64,000 bases of DNA from a virus, in the IMG/VR virus record IMGVR_UViG_3300031629_000002, positions 1-64,000 of that record, one strand, 5' to 3'. Under the pieces are notes generated by a model, which was not told where the DNA came from, did not search any database, and saw only the letters and a list, made by a program, of their open reading frames with translations. Positions 25,080 to 32,141 of the stretch are shown here, one piece after another (position 1 is the stretch's first letter; every line of letters begins with the position of its first letter). The translations under genes were made by a program, and so were the position numbers.

Positions 25080-25822
25080 TCTTCATCCTCTTCCTGTTCC
25101 TGTCGCTCTTGATATTCTGCGAATCTCTTGCCAGCATCAAGCCAGCGTTGTTGCCACTCGGATTTAGGCACTTTTTCGGCTTCATCGGGATGAACCCAAT
25201 TTGACCCACGCCCGAACTCGCTGTGCATGTATTGAGTGTCCGGGTCGTTCCAGTTCTGTTCTTTAGGTATTGATGCCAACCCTTTAGGAAAAATGCCCCT
25301 GCTTGCTAAAAGCCCAAGCATGTCAGCACTGTTCTCACGGGCTGGGCCAAACGACCCACTCTTACCGTATTTTGAGAAGTTCTTTCGGTATTCTTCTAAA
25401 GCATCCAAAAGCCCTGCACCCATAGACCTTCTTCGTAAATCCGATGGAACAAAGACACGCTCGATTTTGTTATCAATAACGGCGGCGAATGGGTTTTTTT
25501 GACCCAAACCGAACTGTTGCTCGGCTTCTCTATCTTCATCTATTGCGTCCATAGGGATAACTGCGGCATCCATCCGATCTATGTTGTTATGCTTGTGCCC
25601 AAAACCACGCTTGTCATCTTCACCTATCCATTCTCGCTGTGGTTCGATGTTGATTGGGAGTGTCCGGTCGTCTGTGGGGTCATAGAAGTCACCAACATAC
25701 TTTTGCGCTGGGGCGTGGTCGTCGTCACCCTCCGTGAACTCACCCTCTAAAGGGCGCACTGAACCGGGAACGAAGGGCATTTTCAGTAGTAAGAAGGCTT
25801 GGTCGAAGGAACTGATTGTCAT
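25073..25822 (-). CDS. Tag-bearing GNAT acetyltransferase-like effector
   Basis: 249 residues, beginning MTISSFDQAFLLLKMPFVPG. A polar linker leads to a domain with FAAVIDNKIERVFVPSDLRRRSMGAG (about residues 112-137) and LLDALEEYRKN, then NSADMLGLLASRGIFPKG. The V-x-P-x5-[RS]-x-G-x-G-L-L pattern is the acetyl-CoA loop of GNAT enzymes, and the late helix-strand with RGIF is typical of their end. The substrate is unknown. It lies in the coupled operon, and its start overlaps a small membrane-protein gene by 4 bp. Confidence 0.72.
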   Translation of the reverse strand: MTISSFDQAFLLLKMPFVPGSVRPLEGEFTEGDDDHAPAQKYVGDFYDPTDDRTLPINIEPQREWIGEDDKRGFGHKHNNIDRMDAAVIPMDAIDEDREAEQQFGLGQKNPFAAVIDNKIERVFVPSDLRRRSMGAGLLDALEEYRKNFSKYGKSGSFGPARENSADMLGLLASRGIFPKGLASIPKEQNWNDPDTQYMHSEFGRGSNWVHPDEAEKVPKSEWQQRWLDAGKRFAEYQERQEQEEDEEW

Positions 25823-25938
25823 TGTTCCACCACCACCGAGTATAGATAGGCGAGGGGGAGCAGTATGATAAGAATTGGGATTAGGACAAATGCTCCCACT
25901 GCCTTTATTAGTAGGTTGCCCAAAGAGTCACCCTCCAT
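25819..25938 (-). CDS. Tiny single-helix membrane protein
   Basis: 39 residues: MEGDSLGNLLIKAVGAF followed by a very hydrophobic helix (VLIPILIILLPLAYLYSVVV) and a short end. The start follows the stop of the upstream gene by a few bases with GGAGTGAGAAA before it. Its stop overlaps the next start as ATGA. It is the only gene of the run with no full tag, although NLLIKAV faintly recalls the segment. A holin-like or membrane-tethering role is possible. Confidence 0.7.
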   Translation of the reverse strand: MEGDSLGNLLIKAVGAFVLIPILIILLPLAYLYSVVVEQ

Positions 25939-25942
25939 TTTC

Positions 25943-27721
25943 TCACTCCATATCGGGGTAGTCCAATAACTCGGCGTCTTCGGAACGATTGCGTCTTATG
26001 AAGTCCCTTTCCCATTCTTCCATACCATTATTCCAGTCTGCTAAATCAATTTCCCTCTCCATGAGATCATCGGTTTCCGATGTGGACATTTGCCCTTGGA
26101 ACTCATCGGGTAGTGCTATTTTACCCGACGCACCTTGTTGAAGGCGTTTTAATGCCTCCGACATGTGTTGATCTCGTTCATGGTCTTCATAGTAATATCC
26201 GGTTGTTCCTAAAGCATTTACTGGTTGAACTGCTCTTGGTGCCACCTCATCCCCTTCGTCGTTGTAATGCCAGCCTCTATGGGCACTCTTCTCTTCTTCG
26301 GGTGTCATATCATGGTCGGGCATCATCGAAGCAATCCACGCATAAAGTTCGTCTTCATCCATAAACTCGCCATCCATACCTTCAAGGTCGTCTTGAATGT
26401 AACCCATTGATTGCGGGTCGGCTGTAACGAACGACGCAGGGTTTCCGTCTTCATCGAAGCCGGGGTCGGGTGCCACTTTGATTGCTGGGTAGGTTTGGCG
26501 CATAGGTGGAACCCCGTGATGACTTAATCCCAAATTAGATAGAATACTTTGATTAAACGACGATTCGGGAACAGCAGATCCATACATCGCATAGGCCAAT
26601 GCTTCTTCCTTGTCCTTTGTCCAATATCGGAACTCGTCGTTGATTCTGTCACCGCCGGAGTAAAGTGGCCCCGTGACCTTGCCGTATGTGCCTTGTGGTG
26701 TATCAACGCTCCACGGTGCCTTGATTAAATGCCAAGCCTCATCAAATGCACCCATAGGTTCACCCGCTTGCTTAATATCCCCCTGTGATTCTATCGGTCG
26801 GGGCATTTTTACCTGTTCCCCGCCATGTTGCCTTTGGTATTTGGCTGGCACTTTATTCCCTCTTGCTGTTGTCGAAGGGTGATATGAGAGGCGGTCATTT
26901 ACTTCCTTTTCTTCTCCCGCAAATTGTCCCGAATAAGCACCTATTTCGTGTGCCATATTATAATTCGCTCTCGGTAATTCCCCTTCTGCAACCGCACTAC
27001 TTATGGGCTGGTCTATTGCCGCATGGGTTCCTTCGTGGGCGAGAGTGGATGTTATTTCGGGTGTTTTATTTTCGGCTTCTTCCGCCGAAAGCATCTCGTC
27101 AGTCCACCCATATTTACCAAAAGCCGCTAAATTGACACCATTCATGGTTTCATAATCTTGCATACCACCCAATTTTTGCGGTGCCTTACTATCGAGATCC
27201 ATTACATTGTTATTTCTGTCCACTCGACCTCGGTCTATTTCGTTGCCCTTCATATCAAGCAAGTTTGAACTTCCGTGGAACTTTGCTGTATCGGATTGAA
27301 CAGTAGTAGTTCTCGGTTGAGAAGCACCTCTTCTAAAAGGAACATCTCCTTGCTGGGCAAACTCCCCTCGTTCCGCCCGTTCCTCTTGGGTAAATGGTTC
27401 ATTGGCGGTTCTTACATCATCATCCATCACTCTTGTCGAAGGGCCACCATATTGAGTGTTCTCGGCGGTCATAGGAATACGCTGTTCTGTTCCCGTTGCA
27501 CGCTCTTTGTTGTGTTTTTCACTCTCCATGTTATTGTAATCCGCTTGAAACTTGCGCTCTTTAGGATGCCACCAGCGTGGTTTTTGATAATCAACGGTGG
27601 TGGTGGCGTTTGCTTCCGGCCCCCAATAAGTTCCTGCGCTTGACCCATCGTCCATACCGTCTTTACGGGGGAAATACATTTCCGATTTCATCAAATGCCA
27701 CACTCTATCAATTGCGCTCAT
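25943..27721 (-). CDS. Two-module tag protein: HExxH peptidase-like plus ADP-ribosyltransferase-like
   Basis: 592 residues. The N terminus is MSAIDRVWHLMKSEMYFP. The first module has LAHEGTHAAID (zinc ligands H229, H233, with E230 catalytic) and MAHEIGAYSGQ (E259 as probable third ligand), a gluzincin-like pattern. Near residues 323-336 the segment appears again as MGAFDEAWHLIKAP. A second module follows with GPLYSGGDR, FRYWTKDKEEALAYAMYG and TYPAIKVAP, which resembles the ADP-ribosyltransferase core. The tail is acidic. It reads like two complete effectors joined end to end, each with its own tag. Cleavage between them, or internal initiation at the second Met, should be considered. Confidence 0.75.
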   Translation of the reverse strand: MSAIDRVWHLMKSEMYFPRKDGMDDGSSAGTYWGPEANATTTVDYQKPRWWHPKERKFQADYNNMESEKHNKERATGTEQRIPMTAENTQYGGPSTRVMDDDVRTANEPFTQEERAERGEFAQQGDVPFRRGASQPRTTTVQSDTAKFHGSSNLLDMKGNEIDRGRVDRNNNVMDLDSKAPQKLGGMQDYETMNGVNLAAFGKYGWTDEMLSAEEAENKTPEITSTLAHEGTHAAIDQPISSAVAEGELPRANYNMAHEIGAYSGQFAGEEKEVNDRLSYHPSTTARGNKVPAKYQRQHGGEQVKMPRPIESQGDIKQAGEPMGAFDEAWHLIKAPWSVDTPQGTYGKVTGPLYSGGDRINDEFRYWTKDKEEALAYAMYGSAVPESSFNQSILSNLGLSHHGVPPMRQTYPAIKVAPDPGFDEDGNPASFVTADPQSMGYIQDDLEGMDGEFMDEDELYAWIASMMPDHDMTPEEEKSAHRGWHYNDEGDEVAPRAVQPVNALGTTGYYYEDHERDQHMSEALKRLQQGASGKIALPDEFQGQMSTSETDDLMEREIDLADWNNGMEEWERDFIRRNRSEDAELLDYPDME

Positions 27722-28727
27722 TATGACCCCTCCATGTCCAATTTTCTTTTAATCTATCGTAACGGTCGTATTGATCTTCCGACCCCATGCCTTTCGGCTC
27801 ATCTAAATATGGAGGCATTTCATTAAACGGCTTTAAGCCCTCAACCTCAACCATGGCATCCATCCATTCTTTGATTTCCGTTGCTTCGGGATAACCCAAA
27901 GCATCCCAAATGTTGAGGTTGCCGACGACAGTAGTGGGTTCCGTTATGTCGTAGGTCAATGAATTGTGTAGTCCCGCCTCCCGCACTTTCGCCACCGCTT
28001 GTTGGAGTATTCCTTCATAGGGTTTTGCCGAGTAGTTTCTTTCAACGGCCATCATATCAGCCGTTTCACGGTCAAACCCTTGATTCCTTGCCCAAAGTCG
28101 CCTCGCTTTATCCGATTGCGCCGAGTCCGGCTTCAACGGAACACCCCAATGGGTCAATAAATCATACATGTCTGTCCCCAAACCAAGCCCTTGTAGGCGG
28201 TTTGGTAAATCCGGCATAGGGGTGGAACGGGGATCTTGGGTTTGGGCGGTGTCTGCACGGGTATGATACCGACGACCGAACGGGTCGGTATGATTGTAAA
28301 AGTCGGCACCACCCACATGGCGGTCTTGGCCGTGTATTGATTCTTTAATTTCGTCTATATCTATTTCATTTGAACGAGCCGCTTCGGCCAATTGCTCTTC
28401 ACTCATAGGTTGCGTCACCGACATTTCACCGCCTTCACGCCTGTAAGGTTCCCAAGCGGGTTTGTTTTTTGGGGGATTGAGAGTATTACGAAGCCACTTA
28501 TCCATCCTAATGTTGTAGCGTTCTCCCGTGTGCGGGTGAATCCATTGGGCTGATGCTTCACCGCTTTGTAAATCCCGTGAGTTTCTTTGGGCCTGTCCAC
28601 GGTGGTCTTTAGCCTCCATGAAGTGGGGTGGTTTGTCGGACGGCTTATCAGTCCACACGGGTTCAGTCACCGTGTCCCAGTCAATGGGCATCTTAATGAG
28701 GGTAAAGGCTCGACTAAATGCACTCAC
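27708..28727 (-). CDS. Tag-bearing GNAT-like effector
   Basis: 339 residues beginning MSAFSRAFTLIKMPIDWD. The first 110 residues are polar with Trp/His. Around residues 180-225, LPNRLQGLGLGTDMYDLLTH followed by SAQSDKARRLWARNQGF matches the end of a GNAT domain (acetyl-CoA loop G-x-G-x-G, then a helix with 'LW-x-R-N-x-GF'). A C-terminal region of about 100 residues is unrecognised. Start and stop overlap the neighbouring genes. Acetylation of an unknown target is inferred from fold only. Confidence 0.65.
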   Translation of the reverse strand: MSAFSRAFTLIKMPIDWDTVTEPVWTDKPSDKPPHFMEAKDHRGQAQRNSRDLQSGEASAQWIHPHTGERYNIRMDKWLRNTLNPPKNKPAWEPYRREGGEMSVTQPMSEEQLAEAARSNEIDIDEIKESIHGQDRHVGGADFYNHTDPFGRRYHTRADTAQTQDPRSTPMPDLPNRLQGLGLGTDMYDLLTHWGVPLKPDSAQSDKARRLWARNQGFDRETADMMAVERNYSAKPYEGILQQAVAKVREAGLHNSLTYDITEPTTVVGNLNIWDALGYPEATEIKEWMDAMVEVEGLKPFNEMPPYLDEPKGMGSEDQYDRYDRLKENWTWRGHNERN

Positions 28728-29557
28728 CAGTCATCACCCCAAATCGCTTTGCCTCCAACCGTCAATTGCGGAGGATTGTCGGAATGTGGTTCCATCTGTT
28801 CCAGCCAAAGGGCCAAATCATCTCTTTGCGCCCTTAGATATTCTTGATCGCCCGTATTGCTTTCGAGGAAATTGTTGTCCTCATCCAGATCAGGCAACCT
28901 ATCCAAGAGTGCCGTGACAGGTAATTGCATGTTCCTCTTGTTGGTGAGGTATTCTTGGTATTGTTCGGCACTATCTTGCCCATCTGCATTTGACTCGCCC
29001 GGCCACCAATCGGCACCTCGATGCTCCACTTGAGAGTCAAGCATCCTCGCTCTACCCTTTGTATCGTAGCCAAAGTTCATAGGGTGCCTATCCCCAATTA
29101 TGTGGGCTAAGGCTGTATGCGCTACATGGGCACTGCGTTCCGGTTTCTTAGAGGGATCCGGCGGCCAGTCGGGGTTTTTGAGGGAAAGTTTAGGCTGGAT
29201 GTTGTAATGGCCCTGCCCGCCCTCCGAAAGTTCATTAGAGGCGTCAATGTATTTTTCCGAGGCAACTGGGAAGCCTAATTCCTCCAACGCCAAAACAATG
29301 GCATTGTCACGGTCTTTACCAACCGCACCAGCACCCTCGCCCCAGCCATTCGGGATTTTCGCAACGAATCTACGGTCATTCGGGTGTTTGAAGGTTTCCA
29401 TCATGCCGCCACCGCCTAAGCCCAAACCCTTGGCACCCCCTTGAGTCAAGAGTTCGTGCGTATCAATATCGGTATCAATACTCGAAATCTCGTCACGCCA
29501 GTTAGGACTCCACTCTTTGAGAAGCGAAAAGGCTATGTCAAAGGCGGTCATACTCAT
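28724..29557 (-). CDS. Tag-bearing kinase-like effector (HipA/PI3-kinase-like core)
   Basis: 277 residues from ATG 29557; ATG 29551 gives the standard MTAFDIAFSLLKEW. A Gly-rich stretch (KGLGLGGGGMMETFKHP, residues 43-59) and FVAKIP with K67 resemble a nucleotide-binding lobe. Later, HIIGDRHPMNFGYD (152-165) followed by RARMLDSQ (170-176) has the D-x-H-x2-N ... D arrangement seen in HipA-like and lipid/protein kinase-like folds. It would transfer phosphate from ATP to a host molecule if active. The acid and Lys positions are visible, but the assignment needs a profile search. It is coupled to both neighbours. Confidence 0.65.
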   Translation of the reverse strand: MSMTAFDIAFSLLKEWSPNWRDEISSIDTDIDTHELLTQGGAKGLGLGGGGMMETFKHPNDRRFVAKIPNGWGEGAGAVGKDRDNAIVLALEELGFPVASEKYIDASNELSEGGQGHYNIQPKLSLKNPDWPPDPSKKPERSAHVAHTALAHIIGDRHPMNFGYDTKGRARMLDSQVEHRGADWWPGESNADGQDSAEQYQEYLTNKRNMQLPVTALLDRLPDLDEDNNFLESNTGDQEYLRAQRDDLALWLEQMEPHSDNPPQLTVGGKAIWGDDW

Positions 29558-29979
29558 TCCTCCGTATAATCGTGTATGATGCCGTCTTCATACATGCGTT
29601 CCCAAAATCCTTTGGCCGATTCAATCACATCTTGCCCCATAACCTTTGAGTCGGGATTCATTTTCTCATGCTCTCGCATTTCAGCAATCATTTGCACCAA
29701 AGCCTCACGCCCCTTACCCTTCCCTCTCATAGAAGGATCTATCTCAAAGTATGGAATGCGTGCCCCAATGTGAGTTCCGTTCCCCGTTGTATAGTCAGCA
29801 CGGCGGTGAAGACCCCAAGCCTTCGGGTTCGCTTCATCATCAACCCAAAAGTCATCTCTTTTTTGGTGTTCAAAGTCGGAAACAGAACCCATAACCCCAT
29901 CCCATGCCTTTTTTGGTAATTTGTCGGGGGCGACAAAGGGCATTTTCAGTAAAGCCCAAGCGGTGATGAAAGCGGTCAT
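29554..29979 (-). CDS. Tag-bearing GNAT acetyltransferase-like effector
   Basis: 141 residues, beginning MTAFITAWALLKMPFVAP. Residues 70-100 have YFEIDPSMRGKGKGREALVQ, the V/I-x-P-x3-G-x-G-x-G/R acetyl-CoA loop, followed by helix MIAEMREHE. FWERMYEDGIIHDYTEE closes the fold, comparable to the end of the gene at 22935 (FWDKMVDRGAIH). These two probably descend from one GNAT module. Start and stop overlap the flanking genes by 4 bp. Confidence 0.75.
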   Translation of the reverse strand: MTAFITAWALLKMPFVAPDKLPKKAWDGVMGSVSDFEHQKRDDFWVDDEANPKAWGLHRRADYTTGNGTHIGARIPYFEIDPSMRGKGKGREALVQMIAEMREHEKMNPDSKVMGQDVIESAKGFWERMYEDGIIHDYTEE

Positions 29980-30503
29980 ATTCCAAGCCCCTCCAAGATT
30001 TCTCGAACCATAGCCTCGTATGCTTCCGGGTCTAATCCACTTTCAGTCCTTGAAGGGAATTGTTGCATTACCTTGAGATTCTCCGGCCTAATAGTCCGGG
30101 GACTCCTTTGGTGTCCAGTAAAATATCCATAATCCGGCATCCAGTCTTCATACTGACCGGCGTGAAGTAAAACAGGCGTTTCATGTCCATTTGCATAATT
30201 CGCTAAGTCCTCGGCATTAGCATGGTCTTCATCGGCACCATATATCCACTCGCCATCCCACAAATCTTCAACCTTGTCCATCCCGTAATAGTCAGCCTGT
30301 CGTTTCAAATGAGCCTCCGCTTCATCACGGTCGTAGTCGTGGTATTCCTCAAGGTCGGTTAAAGCCTCCTTCAACCCTGCATTAGTCCCATTATGAATTG
30401 GTTTCAAACCCTCCGACATAATCGAAGGCAGGTTTGAAGCATCCGTCATATGATACGGCATTTTCAAAAGAGCAAAGGCGTCATCAAAAGCGGTCATATC
30501 CAA
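29976..30503 (-). CDS. Tag-bearing ADP-ribosyltransferase/KptA-like effector
   Basis: 175 residues; MDMTAFDDAFALLKMP runs directly into YHMTDASNLPSIMSEGLKP. The Y-H-x-T strand followed by N-L-x-x-I-x-x-x-G-L-x-P is characteristic of the ADP-ribosyltransferase/RNA 2'-phosphotransferase fold. Later strands (PVLLHAG, and IRPENLKVM as the closing segment) agree. The acidic middle insert (LEEYHDYDRDEAEAH) is unusual. Target unknown. It shares the tag-to-YHxT junction with the gene at 24403. Confidence 0.72.
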   Translation of the reverse strand: MDMTAFDDAFALLKMPYHMTDASNLPSIMSEGLKPIHNGTNAGLKEALTDLEEYHDYDRDEAEAHLKRQADYYGMDKVEDLWDGEWIYGADEDHANAEDLANYANGHETPVLLHAGQYEDWMPDYGYFTGHQRSPRTIRPENLKVMQQFPSRTESGLDPEAYEAMVREILEGLGI

Positions 30504-31120
30504 CTACTCCTACCATGAACGGCGTTATACCACTTCTCTTCCGATTCTTCCTCTTCCATAGCCCGTTGAGCATTCCATCTCGCCCTCTCGCCCATAGTTT
30601 GCGCTTGCCTATCGGGGCGAATACCACCATCAACAAGATCCTCTAAAATCCTTTCAATACCCTTGGTGTCTTGAACCTGCGGGTGCCTAAGTATCTGATC
30701 CATCCTGTTTTTAGGCTCATAGTGAGCATCTTGGGCGGATTCGCCAGCGTAAGCACCATACTCTTGGGCAATACTATTATTCCGCAAAGAAGGCTCAACA
30801 CTGTGAATCGCTTGATGGGTGGCCTCATGCGCCGAAATCCTACCAATCTTGGTAGCCATCGACCGTTGCTGGGCCGCATCGAACTCACGGTCTTTACGAC
30901 GACCGATATTAGAAGGATGAACACGGGAACGGGAATAAGAACCATCTATCCCCAATTCAGCACCACCTACCAAATCATCATCTTCCGGCGATAACTCGAA
31001 ATCCTGCGCCCCTATGTGCTTACGATCAAGGAAACCAAACTCATCAGTAGGCATAGCACGGTATTCCTCCTTGCTTGCGCTCTCCTTGAACAATTGCCAA
31101 GCGGTGTCAAATGCGCTCAT
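30494..31120 (-). CDS. Tag-bearing HExxH metallopeptidase-like effector
   Basis: 208 residues, beginning MSAFDTAWQLFKESASKEE. The zinc-site helix is ISAHEATHQAIH (H98, E99, H102), and AQEYGAYAGES supplies a likely third ligand at E120. The same pair of motifs (HExTH then E-[YI]-GAY-[SA]-G) occurs in the first module of the gene at 25943, so the two are paralogues. Residues 30-70 resemble a substrate or propeptide region (FLDRKHIGAQDFELSPED). Protease activity on an unknown target is inferred from the motif. Confidence 0.75.
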   Translation of the reverse strand: MSAFDTAWQLFKESASKEEYRAMPTDEFGFLDRKHIGAQDFELSPEDDDLVGGAELGIDGSYSRSRVHPSNIGRRKDREFDAAQQRSMATKIGRISAHEATHQAIHSVEPSLRNNSIAQEYGAYAGESAQDAHYEPKNRMDQILRHPQVQDTKGIERILEDLVDGGIRPDRQAQTMGERARWNAQRAMEEEESEEKWYNAVHGRSSWI

Positions 31121-31647
31121 GGGGCATCATCCTCTTGCATCCAAGCAGGTTGCTCTTGAGTAGTAGGAACTTGAACCACCCTCTCCGGTGGTATTTGATT
31201 TGGGAATATAGTAAAATTGCCGAATATGTCTTTTTTGTTTTGCTGTTCCAAACCCCCACCTCTAACTCCGAACATAGTAGGCTCACTTGCGTTCCTCTCT
31301 CCGGCAATATCGGCATATTGTTGGGAGGTAGGCTTTTCGGGAGATGTATATACTCCTTCGCCATAATTACCACCCGATGGTTGTAACCCATCCTGTTTAA
31401 TTCGGTTTGTCATACTTTCCTGTTGTAAGGGTAACTTCTTTGGAAAAAGCCGCCTAAAAGGATTCCGAGTATTCATATTACGCCTCATATTGGCGTCCAT
31501 TTCTTCGAGGTTGGTGTGTCTCTTTTCACTCGTTCCATGATAATGTGTGACAGGCCCATGACTACTGGGAAAATCCTCATGGTGTTCACCCAATTCAGTT
31601 TGGCGTTTTATTAACAACCAAGCGGTGTCGAAAGCGGTCATTCCCAA
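31117..31647 (-). CDS. Tag-bearing PARP-like ADP-ribosyltransferase effector
   Basis: 176 residues beginning MGMTAFDTAWLLIKRQTE. After a linker, THYHGTSEKRH starts the fold. MTNRIKQDGLQP, GNYGEGVYTSPEKPTSQQYAD, and then FTIFPNQIPPERVV complete it. H-Y-H-G-T, G-L-x-P, G-x-G-V-Y-x-[ST], and a helix containing YA are the standard landmarks of a PARP-like transferase. The closing 'I-P-P-E-R' strand also fits. This is the clearest ADP-ribosyltransferase of the set. Genes on both sides overlap it. Confidence 0.75.
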   Translation of the reverse strand: MGMTAFDTAWLLIKRQTELGEHHEDFPSSHGPVTHYHGTSEKRHTNLEEMDANMRRNMNTRNPFRRLFPKKLPLQQESMTNRIKQDGLQPSGGNYGEGVYTSPEKPTSQQYADIAGERNASEPTMFGVRGGGLEQQNKKDIFGNFTIFPNQIPPERVVQVPTTQEQPAWMQEDDAP

Positions 31648-32141
31648 TCACCCTCACTTTCTGTTAATGAACGGTGGTATTGCTCCCCTTGAGCGTGCCC
31701 TAATTCCATACCCTCCGATGAACGACCTTGCTCAACGAACAAATCCCACGGCGATACACCATCCGGGCAACGGTGACGGTTCTCCCAACCGGCCATTTCG
31801 TTGTCATAGTCCTCATCGGGAGCAAGTCCGTGAATGAGATGGCGTTTCGGCGGCTCATCCAAATGTCGATGGCTCAAACCATCCGTTAGATTTTCAGCGC
31901 ACCTCTCGCATATTGTTTCCGAGGTTCCCCGACCACCCACTTGACTTGGGTTTGTTTCCCCAGTAGGGGTCGCTGTATCGGGCTTGTGGCTATCCTTATC
32001 AAAATGAGGATAAAACGAAGTAAAGTCAAGGCTAAACAGCCCACCGTCTTGTTCCATCCCTGCAACAGTGTCGGGAATGTGACCGTAAGGCGCAAAAGTA
32101 GATGACTTCACAATGCTCCAAGCCATTTCAAAAGCACTCAT
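31638..32141 (-). CDS. Tag-bearing protein with Cys pair, family unknown
   Basis: 167 residues, beginning MSAFEMAWSIVKSSTFAPYG. The middle contains ICERCAENLTDGLSHRHLDE, and later NRHRCPDGVSPWDLF, so zinc binding is likely. LDFTSFYPHFDKDSHKP and the His-rich parts suggest a small folded domain, but I recognise no enzyme core. It is the first tag-bearing gene after the HMG-CoA lyase in the direction of transcription, and their stop and start overlap by 4 bp. Confidence 0.72.
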   Translation of the reverse strand: MSAFEMAWSIVKSSTFAPYGHIPDTVAGMEQDGGLFSLDFTSFYPHFDKDSHKPDTATPTGETNPSQVGGRGTSETICERCAENLTDGLSHRHLDEPPKRHLIHGLAPDEDYDNEMAGWENRHRCPDGVSPWDLFVEQGRSSEGMELGHAQGEQYHRSLTESEGDWE

